Part shown: positions 54,812-64,000 of the stretch, in pieces
Layout of the letters: every line of letters begins with the position of its first letter
Numbering within the stretch: position 1 is the first letter of the stretch
Assembly (NCBI GenBank): GCA_900708905.1
Contig: CAADRB010000008.1
Span: 4,087,033 to 4,151,032, forward strand
Reading direction: 5' to 3'
DNA: 64,000 nucleotides
From: Hymenolepis diminuta
Lineage: Eukaryota; Platyhelminthes; Cestoda; Cyclophyllidea; Hymenolepididae
Notes under the pieces: model-generated
Database searches by the model: none
What the model was told of the DNA's origin: nothing
The model's input: the letters and a program-made list of their open reading frames with translations, nothing else
Made by a program: the position numbers and the translations under genes

Positions 54812-57800
54812 TCAGGTTGGAGAATATTGCTCTCGAACCAGCTGGTCCTCTGTGGCAGCGTCGGTCACATAGTTGATCATGCTTGGCTCTGTAAGCAATT
54901 GGAGGTCCTTTTCCGCTATCGGCACGTAGAAAGCAGGGCCTGGAGTCGCAGATGAGACGGCTAAAGAACAGATGATATAATAAAATTACAACAGGTCTTC
55001 AGAGAGCTCCCCCAAGTTCTATCATATTAAAATAGGTCGTTACAAATCACATCTATCCGTTTTTATGGCTGCAATAAGTTACAAATACACTGAAGTGATG
55101 TGGCCAACCATGGAATTTAGTCAATCGATGGAAAAGCTTTGCATATCGTGGACAAGAACTCACCCATGAATCTGGAGGTCAAATAGGGACGTTACGCATT
55201 AACTAAGCCTCACATAAGAATATGGACAGTTCATTATTCAGCCAGGATTCTTGATGCCATGATTTCATTACCTACTTCTTCTTGACCCCCACTCTTCATT
55301 GAATTGATTCCCTGTTCCCCTTGTTCATACGCTTTCCCAGGACTAAAACTTGTATGTGTTAGGTCATTTCATGGGCATAATAAAAACGTCATTAGCAATA
55401 ATGTTACAGCACCTTTTCGGCATAAAAAAAGTCTAACGCTGAAGCAGCTACAGGTAACTGAAGGAGACTAAAAAAGCTCAAATTATTGTGTACTACTAGC
55501 AAAGGTAGGATACTGAATCAATTAACTGGTCACTAACCTATGAATATAGAATATGTGAATTAACTGAGAACCCTAGGAACTATCCACTGAAAACTGAACT
55601 CTGAATTATTAGGGTATGACACCCATAAGCCACCAAGCACGCTGATACTTAGGAATGTTAATTGACCTCGCGAACCAATACGAAAGTAATTCCTAAGATC
55701 CGGACTAACATGAGTGCAGAGTAAATTAATGAGATGCTGGTAAATGGGATATATCCACCCAGAATTCCATGGTGCTGGAGACGAAAGTGGCCAGATTGTC
55801 GCTTCTTCCCACCTTTTACCCAATAAACGCTCCTTCCTATATTTCACATTCTTAAAGATCTTTATATCCTTTAATTCTATCTTGCGTTTTCTATAAATGA
55901 TCTTTAATGAATCCTTTAAACTATACTCCCTACATATGCCAATTTTACGCACACAGAATGTCAAACGTTAAAGCGAGCTACATAGTTGAATACTGCTATC
56001 TAGGTTAGGATACTGAATCAATCGACCTGCCAATAAGTTCTGAATATCGTGAATCTGAACCAAATCAGAAATCTAGGCGCAGAATACTCTGCATCACTAG
56101 GACAAGACGATATCAACCATACATGTTAAGAAATTAAAAACCCCGTGAATATAAAATTCATGTGAAATAAGTCTTATGACGTCAAGACATTATTCCCCTA
56201 TTCCATTCCTACCCCGTTTCTTCACTTTAATTAGGCTATTTAACTATTCACCATTGCGATGTCTGGAACTGCGACCTTGAATGTAGTGAGTGCTTAACTT
56301 ACAAGGTGTACATCTTCATTCAAGGTTGCATCTCTTCAGAAAATACAACGATGTGACTTAATCAAGACGCGTTTTCCTTGGGTGGTTTGCACGTAGTCCC
56401 AAACACAACCGCGGTTGGACGCTTTAAATTAGTACCATTACATTGCATAGGTGATAAAATTGAGGGATTCTTCAACTATGACTTTAAAATACCTACCATA
56501 AGATAAGTGCTTTCAAAAAAATGTTTGATTAAAGTATCATCAACCGAATATTCGAAATAGCGGAATGTTAGCTTACAAACAGCCGTAGAGGAGTCAAATT
56601 TTGCTGCTTTAGAAGGAGGTGGGGAGACCGAATTGTTCCATGCGGATGCCACCGGGATGACAGGAGGTGATGCGGTTGAATTGCACGTTGAGGTATCCAA
56701 AGGACGCTTTTCCAAACGCGAGAGAAGATCAACTGCCATGCTAAAGCTATCTCGACGACCCTCTTGCTCTGGCGAAGCTGAAGTTAAAATATGGACTACT
56801 TAACACATTTAAGTAGAAAATATTCTAAAGCCGCAGAGATAAGTACCACCTATACACCTAATGACAATTTATGGACTCTAAAACTGATCGAAATCTCATT
56901 AGCTGCTACTTAGTCCAACACGTTTCGACCTGCACCATCAGTTTATATTAATAATTATTTTAAAGCCACTCGGACTCCCCATGATCATTTTGATAAGCCA
57001 TTTACTCCGTTACCTATCCATTAATTGGTAGGTTCTCGGATGGACAGCTGGAATGAATAAAGGCACGTGATAGTTGTCTTTAGTACAGCTAGGAATATCA
57101 CAACCAAAAGTTCTCCAGTGTATCTATAAATGAGTAAAGGAATTAATTAATGACCCAAATCCACCGATAACGTTCATCTCAAAATACGGTTGGTAAACAC
57201 ATAATAATTCAACCGCTTTCGCCTTGAGGAACCAATCAAATACAGACACGATGCAGTTTGATCTGATTCATTTTTTCCTCATCTCAGGAAAGCAACGTGC
57301 AATAAAACTCAACTAACTCCCTAGGTTGATCACATATAACTCATCAAATTTATGGAAAAGTAGGCGTATCAGAGAAGTTGAAAATGCCGCCGAATAAATA
57401 AAATTTTATCAAGAAGGTGGCCCATTTCATGGCGATGTATTTTGCTCTATCTCTTTTGGCGCTGCAGTCGAGATGCATGTGCACAACATCAGATAATGGT
57501 ATAACTGGCGGTATTACTTAAAACTGATCAAGAGAGATGCCGGACCGCGAGATTCCTATTATAGAAGGTATGTTAATTATCTACCTTAGGGAAGTATTAT
57601 TATTACTCATGAAAATCATACAAATTTTAATCAGGAGTAGCATCTGAACACACGAATAAGCAAAATAGTCCATTAAGGAATGAAATGGAAGGGGGAGGGG
57701 AGGGTTGGAACAAAGTCTAAAATCGAATTAGGATGACAAGAGTCTTACCTTATTAGAATTCTGAAAGCACTGTGCCATCTCACTTTGCCATAAGGAGTAA

Positions 57801-60800
57801 AATTAACTTCGTGATACTGTTGTTATGACTTACAGAGATACAAAAACATTTTACAATTTGGATTGTGGAAAGCAACCAACATCGAATTACAGAGACCCCA
57901 ATAATGAAAAAGGAGGACTAAAAAGATACGGAAGGCTACGTCAGGATATCAAAACTCAAATTTCACGATTCGTCCATTATGTTGCAGCAAATGCTTGTCT
58001 ACGATGTTCACTGCTTATTGAGCGGATTTGATTAATCAAGGAAGGTCAGCCTCACCGTTTCAGTTTGTTTTTTCTTCAAACGGTTCAGAAGACGAAAGTT
58101 CCCTAAATGGAGTTTATCCTTTTACAATTTTAATAGAGCCGAGAGGAGATAAATGAAAATTTTAAGTTGGCAGAGCTTCGTAAGCTGTGTTCATTCAAGG
58201 TCACTTTGCAATATGCAAATGTTACAAATCTCAACTTTGATTATTTAATCCCTAGGTTTCTGAGTGATTTAACGTCGGAAATATCCAATCAGCCAACTCA
58301 TTTAACTGAATGATTGACGATTTCACTTTTTTTAGTTTATATCGTCAAGAGCAGGTAGATGAGACCAATGAAGGTATTTTAAATACAGCAGACCTCACTA
58401 TGATTCACTCAGGGTGTTTTAATAAACCTTCCCTGGAGGAGCTCGTAACTCAATTGCTGGAGAGTGTATCGAGAAGGCAATGACTGAAACCTCAACTCCT
58501 AGTTGATCAACATCTCACTTATCTCATGAACCTAATCTCCGTTATAATTTACATCATGAGAAATAACCAATCAAAGACAATTCTTAAGCTAATCTGGACA
58601 ATTAGAGCTTTGACACTCTTCTTGACAAAGAGATTTTTCATTAAAACGATATTCTCAATAAAGCTCCAACTCGAGTGACTTTTGAGTAAATTGAATAAAT
58701 TTTAAGAACCTACGGCAGTATGAAGCCGCGGAGTAATGAAAAGCAAGAAAAAAGCAGAATCCATGGGTAACAATTTAAAAAAGCGGTAGGCAGTTAAAAT
58801 GAGATAATATGAGGGGTGTAAGCTCAAAAGTGCATCTTAGATAATTGACGCCGTAATTCCCAAGTTACCGTTGTTCATATTGACTACAATTTCAATNNNN
58901 NNNNNNNNNNNNNNNNNNNNNNNNNNNNNNNNNNNNNNNNNNNNNNNNNNNNNNNNNNNNNNNNNNNNNNNNNNNNNNNNNNNNNNNNNNNNNNNNNNNN
59001 NNNNNNNNNNNNNNNNNNNNNNNNNNNNNNNNNNNNNNNNNAAACTATTCAACTAAAACGGGTAATAATTCAATAGTTAACCTACTCGCCCCGGATGAAT
59101 TTTAATGAGCTCATCCTACTCAAGGAGAAAAATTTAATTGAAGTATAAAACTGATCACACTAGTTAATCGATCGGTCGATAAAAGCTAGACATCGTTGAC
59201 AAGAATTTGCTCAGCAATCAGGGAGACGAATCATGAAGATTAACTTTTGGAATGTGGACTATCCATTAAGCAAATATTGTACAACCCTAAGTAAAACTCT
59301 TTACAACCTTGACTTTACATCCAACACCTTTTCGGTCTCCATACTTATATCAAATATTGGACTAGCAGTTAACCAATTTCGGAAACTTTCTACAACGAAA
59401 AATGGCAAATTTAGACGTTTAAAACTGGCAAATATCGACATATTTCAACTAACCATGCATATTTAAGGATTAGGGTTAATAAACAGAAACCTAGTAATAA
59501 TTATTTCCTATGGATTTCAGAGATCAGTTTACAAATCCCTTGATAGAGGAAATCATAAACCAACAAATGACTATGTGACTCTAAGGATGAGAGTGGCGCC
59601 ACCACCAAATCTTTCAAAATTTACCAATTCAGGTGCACGCAGTCAGATAGATTATAAAAAAGTACAATTAGAGAGGTGCAAACGAATGCAAACTTTCGCT
59701 CTTGAAAACCAACATCTACCTACTTGCATGAAAGTCAAGCTCCAACCGAAATACAGCCTCAATAATTAAAGCCTTTATGGATAAAGTGATTCAAGCCGCA
59801 ACAGAAGAAATCTTGAGTTCAATACTTAAACCTTTTAATTCGTCTATCTCTCCTCCTCACCTCTCTCCTCTTTAAAGATTATTGTATTAAAAGCTATGCA
59901 CCTAATATCCAGATCTTACCTTAAATACGACCCTCTGTTTGAACGGACTAATTAAAAATAGGCGATAGTGAAAAATATACCCAAATCCCCTTCTTTTTTC
60001 CTACTTCGTATGTGAGTGCAAAAGCAACAAGTATACACTAATTAAATTTAATCCTAACTCAATGGAGTTTCCAAGTGATGGGGCAAGCATTAAAGTCTAG
60101 ATTATGAATCCGATTTTATGTTTATTTAATGCAAACATCACTAATATTGTCAAAATTTATAAATCACCTTCAGATGTTGAAAATAGAATATTTAACTTCA
60201 AGACGACACAACAACAACTTCATAAGATTAATATACACAAAACCAAGTTTTTTCTGCAGACTAACATTTCAAACACCAATAATGCATATTTTGCTTATTT
60301 TTACCCAAAAGAAAATTTCAAAACCTTGCATTTACGAATGTAATTCATTTGCTTAAGAACTTTGATCATATTAAATGTAAAATACCGCTAAAAGGGATGA
60401 TAGTGATAATTCAATATATTTTCCCCAAAAATCACCTTGAGGAGATAAAAGATATATGAGGGTCTCCCATTTACTCATTGATTAAAACGGGGAAGTGGCA
60501 ACAATGTTTGGCTCGATTAACTAGAAGACATCTCGGAACGAGGTACGAACTTCTACTTGTTGTCTTCGGCGCCAAACATTGTTATAAATTCAGTAGCTAC
60601 GAATCTGAGTTAATACCAAAAAACCGTCCCGTAGCTATGAGGATAACAGTGAGGCCAACCTCACTCATAAACTGGTCCAAGTTCACTTGTATTTATTCAT
60701 CTGATTTCAGTTTGCACATTTTAAAATTAATGCTGTCGAAATGATTTCATATCTCGATTTATGAAAACCGACACAAAGTGCGAATCAAAAAATCGCCTTC

Positions 60801-61464
60801 ATAAAGAAGTTCGATCTACCGAGTAACTACACCCAGGAAAACTAAGGACAAGGGCCCACCAATTGCAGATAGGGTTCTTTACCCTTCATGATTAAATCTT
60901 CACATTTGACTTACTATCCTTTGAACACAATGTCAAACACATTACACCTCTCTTTCCAAGTAGTATTTTTGATAGGAACATTATATCCTGACTTTCTAAT
61001 CACAACCAGGAGTAAGTTTGAACCTTTTAAACGCTCCTATCTCATTCAGGAAGTTGCTAGTTATACTTGACTTGAGAAAGATATAATAAAATTGCCCTTA
61101 TGAGAAACTGACATTCTACCACCCCCTTTTGTTGATCAAAAATAGTGCGGTTGGCTATGCACACTGCTATATCCATTTAAATATTCATTAACATAAGATA
61201 TATGGATTCAAAAAATAACTCACGAAAAGTGTCACTATCCAGCGCACTGATATCCAGAGCTTGTGTCAGTGGTTGGGAGGATGGGATAACGTTTCCGTTG
61301 GTACCACTAGCAGTCGAACACATCACCGCGGAAGTGGATGGTGGATGATGATGCTGTTGATGATGGTGGTAGAAGGTCAAGGGATCACCTGTGACAGTGG
61401 TTGAATCATAGTAGCTGCCGGATGAGATAACGTTGTGGTTATCAAAACACATGGCTGATGACAT
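54812..61464 (-). CDS. Unrecognised His/Ser/Thr-rich protein, possible transcription factor, three exons
   Basis: Product not recognised. Modelled exons: 61224-61464, 56577-56777 and 54812-54960 (TGA at 54814-54812). Donors are GTGAGT and GTAAGC, acceptors are AG, and phases match (C+CT gives Pro, T+CC gives Ser), giving 196 residues. Exon 1 (residues 1-80) has a His/Gln run FYHHHQQHHHPP and many Ser/Thr; exon 2 (82-147) has SMAVDLLSRLEKRPLD and a Pro-rich SVSPPPSKAAKF; exon 3 ends acidic and Tyr-containing (PIAEKDLQLLTEP, EDQLVREQYSPT). Such low-complexity composition is common in the flanks of DNA-binding proteins, but no such domain is visible. One could sit in an unseen exon in the 4.4-kb first intron, which contains the N gap, or upstream, since the start ATG directly follows an acceptor-like TGTAG. 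The coding nature of the three exons is fairly firm; the full model is not. Confidence 0.55.
55118..55178 (+). repeat. Interspersed repeat family C, copy 1
   Basis: AGTCAATCGATGGAAAAGCT and CATATCGTGGACAAGAACTC match a second copy at 59161-59229. It lies in the last intron of the minus-strand gene. Confidence 0.5.
55504..55559 (+). repeat. Local duplication D, copy 1
   Basis: GGTAGGATACTGAATCAATT followed by CACTAACCTATGAATAT matches 56003-56058 closely, about 500 bases away, in the same intron and orientation. Confidence 0.55.
56003..56058 (+). repeat. Local duplication D, copy 2
   Basis: GGTTAGGATACTGAATCAAT followed by CCAATAAGTTCTGAATAT. See copy 1. Confidence 0.55.
58115..58205 (+). 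repeat. Interspersed repeat family B, partial copy
   Basis: ATTTTAAGTTGGCAGAGCTT followed by CGTAAGCTGTGTTCATTCAA matches the last 90 bases of the copy at 36310-36505. Confidence 0.6.
58897..59041. other. Assembly gap of 145 N
   Basis: Run of undetermined bases. The apparent open frames crossing it (58837-59052 and 58871-59056) are artefacts of reading through N. Confidence 1.
59161..59229 (+). repeat. Interspersed repeat family C, copy 2
   Basis: AGTTAATCGATCGGTCGATA, then AAGCTAGACATCGTTGACAA and GAATTTGCTCA. Compare 55118-55178. It contains the small palindrome ATCGATCGGTCGAT. Confidence 0.5.
59862..59935 (+). repeat. Interspersed repeat family E, copy 1
   Basis: CTATTGTAT-like block: ATTGTATTAAAAGCTATGCA, then CCAGATCTTACCTT and ATACGACCC. 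Matches 62050-62115. Confidence 0.5.
60500..60583. repeat. Nested inverted repeat, potential structured element
   Basis: Outer arms AACAATGTTTGGC (60500-60512) and GCCAAACATTGTT (60571-60583) are perfect reverse complements. Inner arms GAAGACA (60524-60530) and TGTCTTC (60561-60567) are also complementary, and a third small stem, CTCG-GAA-CGAG, lies in the loop. It sits in the first intron of the unrecognised gene. The open frame crossing it (60478-60744, plus) has no family signature. Confidence 0.75.
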
Positions 61465-61807
61465 CTACAGTAGAATGTAATAATTAGAAATTATGGCTAA
61501 GATGGCCAATAATATCGATTTTCATCTATAAAGGTATAAATCCCCGCCTCAATGGAATTCGACCAAAAATAGTGAAGTGCGAAGCTGTCAACTGTATGCG
61601 AATGTTCACATAAATTTAAGCAATGCTTTTGTACTATCGGCGGGATCACTATTTCACAGACTTAATAATCAACATGGATCTAAAATGCCCAACTTTTAAA
61701 TGATTTAAATCTTATAAGAGGTAGTAGCAAAAAGCATATATCAGAGTGTTATCCGCAATGTTTACACTAAATTCAATTTCATCCGCTTCAAAGAAAATAT
61801 TATTCCA

Positions 61808-62018
61808 ACATGTGAAAAATATTTCATCAAATATTTCCCTTTGAGAAAATGATATTTTCAGTATTTATGGCAACTTTATTTCCCTCATATCTATATTATT
61901 TGCCCGTTCGTATATTTCAAGGTCGTAATTAAAGTTCATTTTGTGCCTAACTGACTTTATGTGTTCTCCTTCATCTCTCTCTGGGGAAATTGGGATATCG
62001 GGCTTGAATAGATTTTAA
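61808..62018 (+). repeat. Interspersed repeat family F, copy 1
   Basis: About 210 bases similar along their whole length to 62836-63046, same orientation, about 1.03 kb apart. Shared blocks: ATGTGA.AAA.ATT..ATCAAATATT, TATATTTCAAGGTC.TAAT, CTAACTGACTTT and GGGATAT.GGGC.TG.A. Confidence 0.7.
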
Positions 62019-62049
62019 AAGAGCTATTTAAAGATCAAACTTTTCAAAT

Positions 62050-62115
62050 TTCCATTTCTCCTCCAGTCTATTGTATCGAAAGCTATGCATCTTCCTGCTC
62101 AAATCCTATCTTTGA
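62050..62115 (+). repeat. Interspersed repeat family E, copy 2
   Basis: CTATTGTATCGAAAGCTATG, CATCTTCCTGCTC and TCCTATCTTTGATACACC; compare 59862-59935. Confidence 0.5.
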
Positions 62116-62835
62116 TACACCGTTAATTCAATTTGACAATAAAGAACACGTTAAAACAAAGTTTGTACGAGCTTCTCAGCCATATTCTAAATTTATTCTA
62201 ATGGTTTTCTACAATCATTCAAAATAAATTCTCTAGAATAAACATAGTTCATATTTGGCATAGCGTCAGATAAATCGGATGCTGATAAAAGCCAACAAGA
62301 CAAAGTAGACATCAACAAATCTCACAGCGGATGCAAAGCTCTGTCTACGCTTGAAATATTTAGAAATTCACAACTTTTCTAAACTCGAATTTTGTGCAAA
62401 TAAGTTTATCTTAGTTGATTTCAGCTTGGCAAGTTGTATTGCTACAGAAGGGGTTGTATCCTTTCAGGACGATAGATCTCCGCATATCAACTAGCAAACC
62501 AATGAACTTTTAAAAATTTTCCATTATAGTAAAGGCTAAAAACGGGCAGAAGCAAAATAATACATTGGATAAAGATAATATTTAGATGACTTGCGAAATG
62601 TGTAAAATTTCTTAATCCACAGACAAACAAAATATGATTCAGAAATGTTGATTAAATCATAGCCTTTTCAAGCTGAAGATTCATTTTCAAGCCAAGAAAT
62701 ATCAAAGTGAAAGGGACTTTCAAAGCATTCGCCTTCATATTTGATTTGATGTGCTTTTATATAGTCAGAAATTCTAATAGAGTGAACAGAGACATTGGTA
62801 ATTGTACCATTATTGTCAAGGTGGATATATTACTC

Positions 62836-63046
62836 GAATGTGAGAAAAACATTGTATCAAATATTCCTCTTGAGGAAATTATATTTTCATTATTTTCATT
62901 GCTGTATTTCCTTTATATCACTGACCCTGTTTGTATATTTCAAGGTCCTAATAAAAAGATCGTTTTGCACTTAACTGACTTTGGTGCTCTCTTCTGTCTA
63001 TCTTATCTGAAAAACCGGGATATTGGGCCTGTAGATCATAAAAATT
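62836..63046 (+). repeat. Interspersed repeat family F, copy 2
   Basis: See copy 1 at 61808-62018. The 124-codon open frame 62707-63081 lies mostly in this copy. Its equivalent in copy 1 is interrupted by stops, and no protein family is recognisable, so I do not call a gene. Confidence 0.7.
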
Positions 63047-63937
63047 ATGTAATTGTTTGCATAGCATTCCCCCATTCCTGACACAATCAAATTGGCAATT
63101 TGATGTTAATCAACAACAGACGGGATAAGTGGAAAGCATTTGTTAGTATAAACTGGGTGTTCTTGATTTTTAGGAGAACCAAATCTGTTGATATAGCACG
63201 ACCAACCGCTTTGTTTAATAAGCAGTTCAATAAGCTCAAAACATCACGAACATAAACTCACTCTAGAGTTTAGGAGACATCCTGAAACCTTAACTTTGAA
63301 CTATGGTCAATAAGTAAAAGGACAACTTGATAAGTCCTAAATTCAAATAAAGCGATACTCATTTGACGCTCTGATTGTATTCTATACTTCTAATAGATCC
63401 CACCTCTTTCGAATCTTATTACACGGTTATTGTCTTTTTCGAATTTTAATGCCTCCCCATGATCAAAATAAGAAAAATTTTACTCTTTTATGAATAATAA
63501 TGAAAAAACCATTATTAAAAATATATTAAATGAAAGACAACTGCGTAATTTCTAGTAAAATGTGAGCAGGATTAATCGAGCACATTAACGATTATTGATC
63601 AAAACCATGGAAAACAATCTAACCCTCTCTATGATAGACAAATTTAATATATTAACTTCAAGAAAATATCGGCGATCCATACCGTTAAACAACAAACATC
63701 CTCTTTCTATCTACATTTATTTCATTAATCAATATTGGACTCATTGGCCCATCACAATCTAGGTCGGCAATTTATCGATATGTATCTATGGTTCACAGAA
63801 ATACAAAAAGATAAACAGAACATAATAGAGGAAAGCGACTGACATCGAGTAATAGAAAATCCAACAAATGATAGAGGCGATCAAAAAGATACTGAAACCA
63901 ATGTCAAGATTATAAAAAATCTTTCTTCATTTGATTT

Positions 63938-64000
63938 GTGGACTCGGGTGGTAAAATATTTACTAAATGAGCAGTTCGGGTTCCAAAATTCAAATTTCAC
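63938..64000 (+). repeat. Interspersed repeat family B, copy cut by the window end
   Basis: TTTACTAAATGAGCAGTTCG followed by GGTTCCAAAATTCAAATT matches the first 60 bases of the copy at 36310-36505. It presumably continues beyond the window. Confidence 0.6.

Larger units (their letters stand above)
56778..61223 (-). other. First intron of the unrecognised minus-strand gene
   Basis: About 4.4 kb holding the N gap, partial copies of repeat families B, C and E, and a structured inverted repeat at 60500-60583. A strong donor sequence on the minus strand (AATAAG followed by GTAAGACTC, near 57748) has no open exon in front of it. No DNA-binding-domain exon was recognised. Confidence 0.4.
61467..64000. 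other. Right end of the window, repeats only
   Basis: Upstream side of the unrecognised minus-strand gene. It holds two copies of repeat F, one of repeat E and the start of a repeat B copy. No upstream exon of the minus-strand gene and no promoter could be assigned. Confidence 0.5.

Noticed and set aside
55560..55964. 134-codon minus-strand open frame in the last intron of the unknown gene
   Set aside because: The exons on either side join perfectly in phase without it, and it shows no conserved motif or flanking splice sites that keep frame.
57748..57830. Strong donor-like sequence AAG/GTAAGA on the minus strand
   Set aside because: Every frame upstream of it is closed by stops within a few dozen bases and no polypyrimidine acceptor fits.
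62707..63081. 124-codon plus-strand open frame
   Set aside because: Mostly inside repeat copy F2; the homologous region in copy F1 carries stops; the composition is hydrophobic AT-rich translation.
1..64000. tRNA genes and CRISPR arrays
   Set aside because: No convincing tRNA B-box with a matching cloverleaf was spotted by eye, and no regularly spaced identical repeats exist; the eukaryotic context makes CRISPR irrelevant.

Overview
The window is animal nuclear DNA. Genes are split by introns with GT/AG borders, long spacers surround them, and base composition is AT-rich (roughly 35% G+C by eye). A Wnt ligand gene and decayed mariner-type transposons place it in an invertebrate. I lean towards a parasitic flatworm, possibly a tapeworm, from the AT-richness and the divergent Wnt1, but the sequence does not prove this. 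There is one assembly gap of 145 N (58897-59041).

Layout: 1-9938 has no recognisable gene. 9939-14954 (minus) is a seven-exon calmodulin-like gene encoding 162 residues with four canonical EF-hands; a CCAAT/TATA-like promoter lies near 15.1 kb. 15.1-48.4 kb is a gene desert. It holds a CpG-dense island (about 21.7-21.9 kb), two dead Tc1/mariner-superfamily elements that still have both terminal inverted repeats and TA target duplications (23338-24608 and 45491-46745), and a cluster of old, diverged interspersed repeats (27-39 kb). 48478-51363 (plus) is a complete five-exon Wnt gene of 503 residues, best matched to Wnt1, with an inverted CCAAT and a TATA box just upstream. 54812-61464 (minus) is a three-exon gene model of 196 residues with a His/Ser/Thr-rich, transcription-factor-like composition that I could not assign; its large intron contains the N gap. 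The last 2.5 kb holds repeats only.

The Wnt gene and the unknown gene converge tail to tail across about 3.4 kb. The calmodulin-like gene and the Wnt gene diverge across about 33 kb. Nothing indicates an operon or a shared pathway. The exon models were assembled by hand from reading phase and splice signals: every junction of the calmodulin-like and Wnt genes keeps frame and restores family motifs, while the third gene rests on phase alone. I did not find a clear new biological system. The best leads are the Wnt1 N-terminal insertion, two competing first exons of the calmodulin-like gene, two intronic inverted repeats, the CpG island and an orphan exon upstream of the Wnt gene.
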